Below are positions 1 through 6,056 of a stretch of DNA of 7,117 nt, one piece after another. The number at the start of each line of letters is the position of its first letter. Position 1 is the first letter of the stretch. The stretch lies in assembly GCA_012735455.1 (NCBI GenBank), contig JAAYHG010000027.1, positions 1-7,117 on the forward strand, in the 5' to 3' direction. A program made the translations under genes and the position numbers. The notes beneath the pieces were generated by a model. That model did not search any database, was not told where the DNA came from, and worked only from the letters and a program-made list of their open reading frames with translations. This stretch comes from Bacillota bacterium (GTDB taxonomy: Bacteria > Bacillota > DTU030 > DUMP01).

Positions 1-34
1 CTCTCAGTACCGCCTGTTTGCGCTTACAAAGCAC
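1..34 (-). CDS. hrcA: HrcA heat-shock repressor, N-terminal fragment (cut by window edge)
   Basis: Only the first eleven codons are present; the gene continues past the left edge. Starting from the GTG at 32-34 the reading is M-L-C-K-R-K-Q-A-V-L-R, which fits the usual HrcA opening (M-L-x-x-R-x-x-x-x-L, followed by a winged-helix DNA-binding domain outside the window). A strong ribosome binding site lies 7 bases upstream of the GTG, and a perfect CIRCE operator plus a sigma-A promoter lie further upstream. hrcA is typically the first gene of the hrcA-grpE-dnaK-dnaJ operon in Bacillota and follows lepA-hemW in the conserved order. HrcA is a dimeric repressor that binds CIRCE and is released when GroEL is occupied by unfolded protein, so the gene would be autoregulated. 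Identity rests mainly on context and leader signals, because eleven residues are too few for a homology call. Confidence 0.85.
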   Translation of the reverse strand, partial: MLCKRKQAVLR

Positions 35-39
35 CGGCT

Positions 40-48
40 CCCCTCCTT
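40..48 (-). promoter_or_regulatory. Ribosome binding site of hrcA
   Basis: On the minus strand AAGGAGGGG precedes the GTG at 34, with the AGGAGG core 7 bases from the start codon. This near-perfect Shine-Dalgarno sequence is what decides the GTG start, since no ATG is available nearby. Confidence 0.8.
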
Positions 49-115
49 AGCTTTCAAAGGACCGTACGCTACATAGTAAGCAGGACCTTCCAGGGGCTTA
101 AAGTCTAATCCGCAC

Positions 116-142
116 TTAGCACTCTCGCTCCGAGAGTGCTAA
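116..142 (-). promoter_or_regulatory. CIRCE operator (HrcA binding site)
   Basis: The site is TTAGCACTC, nine bases, then GAGTGCTAA, an exact match to the established CIRCE consensus. The dyad extends inward and outward: positions 115-127 pair perfectly with 131-143, giving a 13-base inverted repeat around a 3-base centre (128-130). It begins a few bases downstream of the predicted transcription start, so bound HrcA should block initiation or early elongation of the hrcA operon. The transcript could also fold into a hairpin here, which is known to affect stability of CIRCE-bearing leaders in other bacteria. No T-tract follows, so it is not a terminator. Confidence 0.97.
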
Positions 143-154
143 GAATCCAACACA

Positions 155-183
155 ACGATAACATCAAAGGGCCTCCTTGTCAA
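155..183 (-). promoter_or_regulatory. Sigma-A promoter of the hrcA heat-shock operon
   Basis: On the minus strand a perfect -35 box TTGACA (178-183) is followed, after 17 bases, by a -10 box TATCGT (155-160, four of six consensus bases). The predicted transcription start is near 148, immediately before the CIRCE operator and about 115 bases before the hrcA GTG. The -35 box begins only seven bases after the hemW stop, and no terminator separates the two, so hemW transcripts may read through into hrcA. Confidence 0.85.
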
Positions 184-190
184 GAAGGTC

Positions 191-1345
191 CTAATCTGGT
201 AAAAACTCAAGAAACACGCGGTTTGCCACTGCCAGCCCCCTAGGGGTAAGGCGCAAGCCCCGCTTATCGCTAACTATAAGGCCTGCTGCCGCCAGTCGCT
301 TGATAACTTCGGGATACACATTCCTGAGATCAACCCCAAAGCGCTCGTAAAAACGCTCCCAAGTTATACCCTGAACAAGTCTCAGGCCCAGAATCACCGT
401 CTCCGCCATCTCCAGCTCGCGTCCAGCAAGCTCCCTCTCGGCAACAGGTGCCCGTCCAACCTCAAGCTCCCGGCAGTAGTCTGCCACCTTCTTTAGATTG
501 GTACGCCTCTCACCACCAATGTATGAAGTAGCAGCCGGGCCTAGTCCCCAATAAGGTTCGTTGCGCCAATAAACCAGATTGTGTCTGCTCTCGTACCCTG
601 GACGGGCAAAATTGGAAATCTCATACTGCAGCAGTCCTGCTTTAGAAAGCACCTCCTGAGCCTCCTGGTAAAGTGCGAGGTCCAACTCATCGTCAACCGG
701 TTCTAGAGTACCCGCCGCTTGTCGGCGCCCAAATTCTGTCTCCGGCTCCACAGACAAGCTATAGGCGGAAATGTGCTCTGGGCATAGGGCTGCCGCCTGG
801 CCTAAAGTGCGGCGCCAGCTATCCAGTGACTGGCCAGGGAGAGCATAGATTAGGTCCAAGCTAAGATTGGAGAACCCTACCCTCCGGGCCAGTTCCCAGG
901 CAGCCACAGAATCACGAGCGGTGTGAATGCGGCCCAAGAACCTGAGCTCTTCATCGTCAAAGCTCTGCACACCGAAACTAAGGCGGTTAACGCCCGAGTC
1001 AAGGAGCAGCTTAAGCTTAGCCTCGTCCACCGTGCCCGGATTAGCTTCTACTGTCCACTCTGCGCCGCGTGCCCGGGGGAAAGCAGCTGCCACTCTAAGC
1101 ACCCGCTCTAGCTCTGCCGGGCGCAGAGCCGTAGGGGTACCCCCGCCGACATAAATAGAAGGAGCCTCCCAGCTAACTGGCCAGGAGGCAAGAACGGCTC
1201 TCCCTTCTTGCTCTAAGGCAGCAAGATAGCTCTCCACCTCAGGTGCTGAAATCGGCCTGGAGGCAAAATCACAATAGAAGCACTTCTGGATACAGAATGG
1301 CACATGAATATAGAGAGCTGGAGCTAGGGCAAGCACTTTTTTCAT
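191..1345 (-). CDS. hemW: HemW, radical SAM heme chaperone (HemN-like)
   Basis: This 384-residue protein has the length of the HemW/YggW family, which was long annotated as oxygen-independent coproporphyrinogen III oxidase but is now regarded as a heme chaperone. The radical-SAM cluster motif C-x3-C-x2-C is at C18, C22 and C25, followed by D-F. A GGGTPT SAM-binding motif is at 67-72, and the family HNxxYW motif, implicated in heme binding, is at 255-260 (HNLVYW). The C-terminal part resembles the HemN C-terminal domain. The cluster would bind [4Fe-4S] and SAM in the cytoplasm. The ATG abuts the lepA TAA with no gap, and an AAGGTGA ribosome binding site (1351-1357) lies inside the end of lepA, 5 bases from the start, so the two are co-transcribed and probably translationally coupled. 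The stop is TAG. True HemN oxidase is less likely given the lepA-hemW-hrcA context and the HNxxYW motif. Confidence 0.95.
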   Translation of the reverse strand: MKKVLALAPALYIHVPFCIQKCFYCDFASRPISAPEVESYLAALEQEGRAVLASWPVSWEAPSIYVGGGTPTALRPAELERVLRVAAAFPRARGAEWTVEANPGTVDEAKLKLLLDSGVNRLSFGVQSFDDEELRFLGRIHTARDSVAAWELARRVGFSNLSLDLIYALPGQSLDSWRRTLGQAAALCPEHISAYSLSVEPETEFGRRQAAGTLEPVDDELDLALYQEAQEVLSKAGLLQYEISNFARPGYESRHNLVYWRNEPYWGLGPAATSYIGGERRTNLKKVADYCRELEVGRAPVAERELAGRELEMAETVILGLRLVQGITWERFYERFGVDLRNVYPEVIKRLAAAGLIVSDKRGLRLTPRGLAVANRVFLEFLPD

Positions 1346-3151
1346 TTACTTCACCTTCAGGACTGCCATGAAAGCCTCTTGCGGGATCTCTACACTCCCC
1401 ACCTGCTTCATTCGCTTCTTACCTTCCTTTTGTTTTTCAAGGAGCTTACGCTTTCTTGAAACGTCGCCACCGTAACACTTAGCCAAAACGTCTTTTTTCA
1501 GGGCGCGCACCGTTTCGCGTGCTATGATCTTACCACCAACAGCAGCCTGAATTGGTACCTCAAACAGTTGCCGCGGGATTAGGCTTCTCAGTTTTTCTAC
1601 CAGTTGCCGGCCTTGGTACTGTGCCCGCTCCCGGTGAATAATTACCGACAGGGCGTCCACCGGTTCGCCGTTAATAAGGATATCCATCTTCACCAGGTCG
1701 CCCTTTCGATGCCCTAGGTAATCGTAATCAAGAGAGGCATAACCCCTGGTGTTGGACTTCAGCAGGTCAAAGAAGTCGAAGATGATCTCCGAAAGCGGCA
1801 TGTCGTACGTTATGAGGACACGGTTTTGATCCAAATACTCCATGTTGTGGTACGTTCCTCGCTTCTCCTGAGCCAGCTCCATAACCGCACCAATGTAGTC
1901 CGTGGGTACGATAATGCTAGCTCGTACGTAAGGCTCGGCCACTGTTTCTATCTCTGTAGGCGGCGGCAGCTTGGCTGGGCTATCCACGAAGAGCACTGCC
2001 CCGTCCGTCTTGGTCACCTCATAAACCACGTTCGGGGCTGTGGCAATAAGGCTCACCTTAAATTCCCGTTCCAGTCGTTCCTGGACTATCTCCATGTGCA
2101 AGAGCCCCAGAAAACCGCAGCGAAAACCAAAACCCAGAGCAACCGACGTCTCAGGTTCAAAGACAAGGGCAGCATCGTTGAGCTGCAGTTTTTCCAGGGC
2201 ATCCCTGAGCTGACCATACTCATTGGTCTCCTGTGGGTAGAGGCCGCAGTACACCATGGGCCGCAGGCGCCGATAACCAGGTAGGGGTGCCGCCACAGGC
2301 CGCTCGGCATCAGTCACGGTATCACCAACACGCGCATCGCGAATGTTTTTGATGCTGGCGCTGATAAAGCCTACTTCTCCCGGTCCTAGAGCGTCCACCA
2401 GGGTAAGGGCTGGGCGAAAAACGCCCACCTCATTCACCTCATACTCTTTGCCTGTGTTCATGAGCCGGATCTTCTGCCCCGGCTGGATGCTTCCCTGCAT
2501 CACCCTCAGGTAGGCAATCACGCCGCGATAAGGATCAAACTTGGAGTCAAAAATAAGGGCCGCCAGGGACTCATCGCTTTTCCCTTGTGGAGGTGGAATA
2601 CGCTCCACCACTGCCTTTAGGACGTCAGAAACGCCCTCCCCTGTCTTGGCACTGCAGAGAATGGCACAGGAGGCATCCAGCCCCAAGAGTTCTTCTAGCT
2701 CGCGGCGAACCCGCTCAGGATTGGCGCTAGGAAGGTCAATCTTGTTAATCACCGGTATGATGGTAAGGTTGTGGTCCAGGGCCAAATAGGTATTAGCCAG
2801 TGTCTGGGCCTCAATTCCCTGGGTGGCATCCACTACCAAGAGCGCGCCCTCACAGGCCGCGAGACTGCGGGATACTTCGTAAGTAAAATCTACGTGGCCG
2901 GGTGTGTCGATAAGATTGAGCTGGTAATCTGTCCCATCCTCAGCGCGGTAGTCTATTCGCACCGGCGTAAGCTTGATGGTAATTCCACGCTCCCGCTCCA
3001 GGTCCATCTGATCCAGCACCTGAGCCTCCATCTCCCTCTGGCTCAAGGTACCGGTTAACTCCAGAATCCGGTCTGCCAAGGTTGACTTGCCGTGATCTAT
3101 GTGTGCAATAATAGAGAAATTGCGTATATGAGAAGTCATGTCCTGCACCAC
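1346..3151 (-). CDS. lepA: Elongation factor 4 (LepA), ribosomal back-translocase GTPase
   Basis: This 601-residue protein is full length for LepA/EF4, a cytoplasmic translational GTPase that acts on stalled ribosomes and in 30S maturation. The GTPase motifs are all present: P-loop A-H-I-D-H-G-K-S-T at 16-24, switch I R-G-I-T-I-K at 55-60, D-T-P-G-H at 82-86, N-K-I-D at 136-139 and S-A-K at 167-169. EF-G-like domains follow, and then the LepA-specific C-terminal domain with its basic tail ([18 protein letters not shown]). The start is not certain. GTG at 3151 has an AGGGG site 5 bases upstream (3157-3161); a second GTG is at 3148, and an ATG at 3139 (codon 5) fits the common family N terminus but has only a weak site. 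It has its own strong promoter and is followed directly by hemW. Confidence 0.98.
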   Translation of the reverse strand: MVQDMTSHIRNFSIIAHIDHGKSTLADRILELTGTLSQREMEAQVLDQMDLERERGITIKLTPVRIDYRAEDGTDYQLNLIDTPGHVDFTYEVSRSLAACEGALLVVDATQGIEAQTLANTYLALDHNLTIIPVINKIDLPSANPERVRRELEELLGLDASCAILCSAKTGEGVSDVLKAVVERIPPPQGKSDESLAALIFDSKFDPYRGVIAYLRVMQGSIQPGQKIRLMNTGKEYEVNEVGVFRPALTLVDALGPGEVGFISASIKNIRDARVGDTVTDAERPVAAPLPGYRRLRPMVYCGLYPQETNEYGQLRDALEKLQLNDAALVFEPETSVALGFGFRCGFLGLLHMEIVQERLEREFKVSLIATAPNVVYEVTKTDGAVLFVDSPAKLPPPTEIETVAEPYVRASIIVPTDYIGAVMELAQEKRGTYHNMEYLDQNRVLITYDMPLSEIIFDFFDLLKSNTRGYASLDYDYLGHRKGDLVKMDILINGEPVDALSVIIHRERAQYQGRQLVEKLRSLIPRQLFEVPIQAAVGGKIIARETVRALKKDVLAKCYGGDVSRKRKLLEKQKEGKKRMKQVGSVEIPQEAFMAVLKVK

Positions 3152-3192
3152 GGGAACCCCTGCCTTCCTTCCAGGCTTGCTAACTAACGAAG

Positions 3193-3221
3193 ATTATATC
3201 ATTTCCACCCTACCCCAGCAA
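3193..3221 (-). promoter_or_regulatory. Sigma-A promoter of lepA-hemW
   Basis: The minus strand carries a perfect -10 box TATAAT (3193-3198) with an extended TGA just before it (3199-3201). A partial -35 box TTGCTG (3216-3221) lies exactly 17 bases upstream. The predicted transcription start is near 3186, giving a leader of about 35 bases. This makes lepA-hemW independent of spoIIP, as expected for a constitutive gene beside a sporulation gene. Confidence 0.88.
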
Positions 3222-3228
3222 CAGTTCA

Positions 3229-3248
3229 GGGCGGCCGCACAGCCGCCC
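3229..3248. terminator. GC-rich hairpin between spoIIP and the lepA promoter, possible terminator
   Basis: GGGCGGC (3229-3235) and GCCGCCC (3242-3248) form a perfect 7-base, all-GC stem with a 6-base loop. It lies about 60 bases after the spoIIP stop and just upstream of the lepA -35 box, the right place to end spoIIP transcripts. Neither strand has a real U-tract (the minus strand continues TGAACTG), so it is not a standard intrinsic terminator. It might act as a weak or Rho-assisted terminator or protect the spoIIP 3' end. Confidence 0.45.
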
Positions 3249-3310
3249 CTTTAAGCAAGAAGCTGGAACAGGTGTTTTAGGAAAGCACTCGATAGACGGC
3301 GGAAGGCCGG

Positions 3311-4489
3311 TTACTCAAGTTCCGGAATCAGCGCTGCCAGAGCCTCGGCTAAATACTTGGTTGCCAACTCTGCCTCTTCCAGTGTATTCTGATCCCCACC
3401 CACCTCCACCAAGAGTGCCCGCGGATGTAAGTGCTGGTTGAAACGAGCGGTATCAATCTTGATACCCCGAGAAAGACCTGGGTAGAGTGCATCTAGTATT
3501 TGTTGCAGTTTCAGGGCAAAGGCGTGGTTCTTTTGCCAATTGGGGTGTTCGAGACCGAGCCGGTCCGTGCCCACTATAAGATAGAGACGTGCCACTTTTT
3601 CCCCATTTATTTCCGTGGTGGTCATGCTGCGGGACTCAGCCCTGTTTCTGGACGGTGCGTCGCGGTGAATGTCAAGAAGCACCTTGAGGCTTGGATTTTC
3701 TTGGCAAAGCCTGGCTGCCGTAACCGCGGAGCGGAGGTACGCCTCCCGATAAACCTCCTTATCGTGGGCTGTCTTATCGTGCACAGTGCGTATGCCGTGC
3801 TCCTCCACCAGTGCCCGAGTAAGCGCCTCACCTACAACCACAATGCCTGCCTTCTTGTCATACATATGGGTTACACCACTGGTGGGAACATAGTCTTCGG
3901 AAGTGTGGGTGTGATAGATAGCCACCAAGGGGGGCCCTGTTGGTGCCTGCACAGGCTGAGCTGGCTCCGGCGGCTCTTTCCCTGCTTGCTCCGGTGCAGG
4001 CGGGGGGGATTCCTGCAGTACTTCAACCGCACCACGCCTCTCATCGGCAGCAGCGCTCCCAGGCGGTGTTAGTAGCGCCAGCTCACTGGCGAGAAAATCC
4101 AGAGGGCCGCCACCTAGCGGCAAGCGCAGGCTCCTGAGCGAGCCAGTGCCCCGGGCTAACAGGTCTACCCGCTGTAACCAAACCTCTTCCTCTCCAGCTT
4201 CTTCAAAGAAGGTAATCTGTGGCAGACCCTGCTTCAGGATAGCTGGGAAATCAATAGGGTACTGCTGCAAAACAGCTCCAATCCACCCCTTCCCTGTGGG
4301 CGTCCCATCTTGCGCAAACGCAAAGACAGGTACGGCCTGAGGCGGTGCAAGACGCGGTACCCAGGAAACACCAAAGGCCACCAAACAAAACCCAAGCGTT
4401 GTAAGGACAATACTTCTTATAAACGGGCTCCGCCACACGGTTCCAGACCGTCCCGGGGGCCTGACCAAACGCACGAACTGCCAGCGCAA
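3311..4489 (-). CDS. spoIIP: SpoIIP, stage II sporulation peptidoglycan hydrolase
   Basis: SpoIIP is a membrane-anchored amidase/endopeptidase that works with SpoIID and SpoIIM to thin septal peptidoglycan so the mother cell can engulf the forespore. Counting from the longest frame (TTG at 4510, 399 residues), there is a basic N terminus, one membrane segment at about 33-50 and a middle region to about 160. A proline-rich linker follows at 165-195, then the conserved C-terminal catalytic domain from about 195. That domain holds H-T-H-T-S-E-D-Y at 200-207, D-I-H-R-D-A at 280-285, N-Q-H-L-H-P at 358-363, and E369 with N375 near the end, matching the family's catalytic/metal-site signatures. I prefer the TTG at 4487-4489 (codon 8), because GAGGTGA lies 5 bases before it and nothing comparable precedes 4510; that gives 392 residues. 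The gene stands alone, without the usual upstream gpr. It is expected to be made in the mother cell, but no sigma-E promoter could be recognised. Confidence 0.96.
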   Translation of the reverse strand: MRWQFVRLVRPPGRSGTVWRSPFIRSIVLTTLGFCLVAFGVSWVPRLAPPQAVPVFAFAQDGTPTGKGWIGAVLQQYPIDFPAILKQGLPQITFFEEAGEEEVWLQRVDLLARGTGSLRSLRLPLGGGPLDFLASELALLTPPGSAAADERRGAVEVLQESPPPAPEQAGKEPPEPAQPVQAPTGPPLVAIYHTHTSEDYVPTSGVTHMYDKKAGIVVVGEALTRALVEEHGIRTVHDKTAHDKEVYREAYLRSAVTAARLCQENPSLKVLLDIHRDAPSRNRAESRSMTTTEINGEKVARLYLIVGTDRLGLEHPNWQKNHAFALKLQQILDALYPGLSRGIKIDTARFNQHLHPRALLVEVGGDQNTLEEAELATKYLAEALAALIPELE

Positions 4490-4494
4490 GGTCT

Positions 4495-4501
4495 TCACCT
4501 C
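4495..4501 (-). promoter_or_regulatory. Ribosome binding site deciding the spoIIP start
   Basis: GAGGTGA on the minus strand matches seven consecutive bases of the anti-Shine-Dalgarno complement and sits 5 bases before the TTG at 4489. It overlaps codons 4-6 of the longer frame that begins at 4510, whose own upstream sequence (CTGCAGTCACA) has no such site. Confidence 0.65.
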
Positions 4502-4607
4502 ATTTGCCAATGTGACTGCAGAGATGCCAACAGGCCACTCGCGTGTACAAGAAAGCCTATGCCATGGGCTTCAGGTTTAGACCCTGAGTTTGTGGCACAG
4601 CATTTCC

Positions 4608-4636
4608 TTGCTTTTCCTTTTTGCCCGTGATAAAAT
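4608..4636 (+). promoter_or_regulatory. Sigma-A promoter of rpsT
   Basis: An extended -10 element, TGA then TAAAAT (4628-4636, five of six bases in the hexamer), is preceded 17 bases upstream by a weak -35 box TTGCTT (4608-4613). The predicted start is near 4643, giving a leader of about 42 bases. A second, overlapping candidate uses GTGATA (4627-4632), 17 bases, and TATAAG (4650-4655), so tandem starts are possible. Confidence 0.7.
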
Positions 4637-4670
4637 GTGTGGGTGAACATATAAGCTCATGTGCGGTCAA

Positions 4671-4678
4671 GGGGGTGA
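4671..4678 (+). promoter_or_regulatory. Ribosome binding site of rpsT
   Basis: GGGGGTGA lies 6 bases before the GTG at 4685. It supports that GTG as the start and the family-typical M-A-N-I-K-S-A N terminus. Confidence 0.85.
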
Positions 4679-4684
4679 GAGTGA

Positions 4685-4948
4685 GTGGCAAACATTAAGT
4701 CAGCACTGAAACGCATTAAGGTAGCTGAAAAGCGGCGCTTACGCAACGCAATCATGAAGTCCCGTGTCCGCACTGCCATTCGGCGCTTCAAAGAAGCTCT
4801 GGATAAGGGCGACGCAGAAGCAGTTAGAGAGACCATGGCCAAGGCCTTCAGCGTTATTGATAAAGCCGCCGCCAAGGGTGTTCTCCATAAGAACAACGCT
4901 GCCCGCAAGAAGGCGAAGCTAAGCCGGAAGTTGACCAAGGTAAGTTAA
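4685..4948 (+). CDS. rpsT: 30S ribosomal protein S20
   Basis: This 87-residue, strongly basic protein has the family's usual length and signature: the N terminus M-A-N-I-K-S-A-L-K-R-I, the central R-N-A-I-M-K-S-R-V-R-T-A-I-R-R-F segment, and the C-terminal A-A-x-K-G-V-L-H-K-N-N-A-A-R-K-K-A-K-L block. S20 is a helical-bundle primary binder of 16S rRNA, needed early in 30S assembly. It is the only plus-strand gene here, transcribed away from spoIIP and towards holA, an arrangement conserved around rpsT in many Bacillota. It has its own promoter, a GTG start with a strong ribosome binding site, and a terminator 20-40 bases past the stop. No autoregulatory leader structure is evident. Confidence 0.98.
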   Translation: MANIKSALKRIKVAEKRRLRNAIMKSRVRTAIRRFKEALDKGDAEAVRETMAKAFSVIDKAAAKGVLHKNNAARKKAKLSRKLTKVS

Positions 4949-4966
4949 CCTAAAGCTAAGAACGAG

Positions 4967-4992
4967 AAAAGCGTGCCAGGCACGCTTTTTTT
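4967..4992. terminator. Bidirectional intrinsic terminator between rpsT and holA
   Basis: GCGTGCC (4971-4977) and GGCACGC (4979-4985) form a tight GC-rich stem, probably GCGTG closing a CCAGG loop. It is flanked by AAAA on the left and a run of seven T on the right. On the plus strand the T-run makes a classical terminator for rpsT. On the minus strand the four flanking T residues follow the same hairpin, so it can also stop holA transcripts. Its position between two convergent genes fits both roles. Confidence 0.92.
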
Positions 4993-5000
4993 GTTATCCT

Positions 5001-6056
5001 TTATTCTTTGAGATCCAAGATAATCTGCTCCAAGGCCAGGCACGGAGAAAGCGTGCTGGTCTTAAGACTCTCATCGGCTGCCGCCAAGGCCGTTACCAGG
5101 CTGTAAATCGCTTCCCATGAGAAGCGCCTGCTCTGGGCAGTTACCTTCTTGGCAACAAAGGGGTGAAGTTTCAAGGTTGAGGCCAATTTCTCAGGGCGGC
5201 CTCCTTTTTCTAGCTCCTCTTTGGCTGCCGCAATAAGGCGCACCTGACGAGCTAACAAAGCCACCAAGCCAATGGGTCTCTCTCCTTGCCGAAGGAGCTG
5301 TTCCAATAAAAGGAGGGCCCTATCTCTCTGTCCAGTTAGGGCCGCATCTATAAGGTCGAAGGCCCGCTTTTCGCTGGTCTCGGGCACCAAGAGCTCAATC
5401 TCCTCCCGACCGACACTCCCGCCTGGCCCAGCATAAGCTGCCAGTTTCGCAAGCTCCTGCTCAAGTTGCTCGAGCCCCGGACCTGTTCTGGCAGCCAGGA
5501 ACTCTACCGCTCCCCGGCCCCACTCTAAACCAAGCTCAACTCCGCGCGTACGGATCCAGTCCTCCAGCTCCCTACCGCGCAAGCGAGGAAACTCCTGCAC
5601 AATCCCGAGCTTGGCCACTGCCTTGAAAATACGTCGCCTGCTGTCACAAGGCCCCGGGGCAGTGATTACGAGGCAAGTAGTGGGAGGCAGGGCAGCGATA
5701 ACCTCCAGGAATTCTTGTTCACTACTGCTTTCTCCAGTCGCGACCTTCTCTTCCTGTTCCACCTCATTGCCTTGCCCTGTAGTCTTGGCTTTTGTCCCCA
5801 GGCTAAGCCCACCGTACACCACCAGGCGGCGCGGAGCCAACCACGGCAGAGTACGGCAGGCGGTTGCCAGTTCACTCACCCGGATCGTACGAGCGTCCAG
5901 CCGTTCGTAATTGAGCTCTCGCAGTTGACCTAGGTCCAAGGCCTGCTCTATTTTCGTAACGGTAAGATCTATGAGGTGATTCTCTTCTCCCCAGAGGAAA
6001 TAGCAGGCGGCCACTTGTTTTTGCTCCAGCTGCTGCCAGAGTTGGCGCCAATTCAT
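5001..6056 (-). CDS. holA: DNA polymerase III delta subunit (HolA), clamp loader
   Basis: This 351-residue protein matches the length of the HolA/YqeN family. Delta is the clamp-loader subunit that opens the beta sliding clamp (DnaN). The N-terminal family signature Y-F-L-W-G-E-E-N-H-L-I is at 19-29. The central AAA+-like fold follows with T-C-L-V-I-T-A-P (127-134), then a helical region, and the C-terminal collar domain with L-H-P-F-V-A-K-K (297-304) and A-A-A-D-E-S-L-K (325-332). Delta lacks a working P-loop, and none is seen. A polar, Glu/Gln/Ser-rich stretch at about 88-114 looks like an insertion between the strand at 77-82 and the next helix. The ATG overlaps the comEC TGA (ATGA, 6053-6056), with GGGAGTGA (6061-6068) 4 bases upstream, which indicates translational coupling. 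The comEC-holA pairing is standard for the phylum. Confidence 0.95.
   Translation of the reverse strand: MNWRQLWQQLEQKQVAACYFLWGEENHLIDLTVTKIEQALDLGQLRELNYERLDARTIRVSELATACRTLPWLAPRRLVVYGGLSLGTKAKTTGQGNEVEQEEKVATGESSSEQEFLEVIAALPPTTCLVITAPGPCDSRRRIFKAVAKLGIVQEFPRLRGRELEDWIRTRGVELGLEWGRGAVEFLAARTGPGLEQLEQELAKLAAYAGPGGSVGREEIELLVPETSEKRAFDLIDAALTGQRDRALLLLEQLLRQGERPIGLVALLARQVRLIAAAKEELEKGGRPEKLASTLKLHPFVAKKVTAQSRRFSWEAIYSLVTALAAADESLKTSTLSPCLALEQIILDLKE

Larger units (their letters stand above)
4490..4684. other. Divergent intergenic region spoIIP / rpsT, where gpr is normally found
   Basis: About 195 non-coding bases separate the spoIIP start from the rpsT start. The right part holds the rpsT promoter and ribosome binding site. 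The left part should hold the spoIIP promoter, but no convincing sigma-E, sigma-F/G or sigma-A pair is visible on the minus strand. No Gpr protease reading frame fits here on either strand, and I saw no obvious remnant of one. Confidence 0.6.

Noticed and set aside
116..142. The 27-base dyad read as an intrinsic terminator for hemW.
   Set aside because: It matches CIRCE exactly, lies downstream of a strong promoter and has no T-tract.
1826..2284. A 152-codon plus-strand open frame inside lepA.
   Set aside because: It lies wholly opposite a well-conserved GTPase gene, shows no recognisable domain and has no credible ribosome binding site or promoter.
3500..4072. A 190-codon plus-strand open frame inside spoIIP.
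   Set aside because: It is antisense to the conserved SpoIIP catalytic domain and linker; its Cys/His-rich composition is that of a reverse-complement shadow.
4565..4602. A tiny minus-strand frame (ATG, eight codons, stop) with purine-rich upstream sequence, and a 5-base stem with a 7-base loop, in the spoIIP leader region.
   Set aside because: The peptide is too short and has no regulatory-residue pattern; the hairpin is short and has no terminator or attenuator partner.
4511..4684. Search for a sporulation (sigma-E, sigma-F or sigma-G) promoter ahead of spoIIP on the minus strand, including a CATAGGCT-like -10 near 4555-4565 and a CACACATT-like -10 near 4635-4645.
   Set aside because: Neither candidate has a matching -35 at 13-15 bases, so the evidence is no better than chance.
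4657..4938. A 93-codon minus-strand open frame across rpsT.
   Set aside because: It is the antisense shadow of the S20 gene, whose family identity, ribosome binding site and terminator are all on the plus strand.
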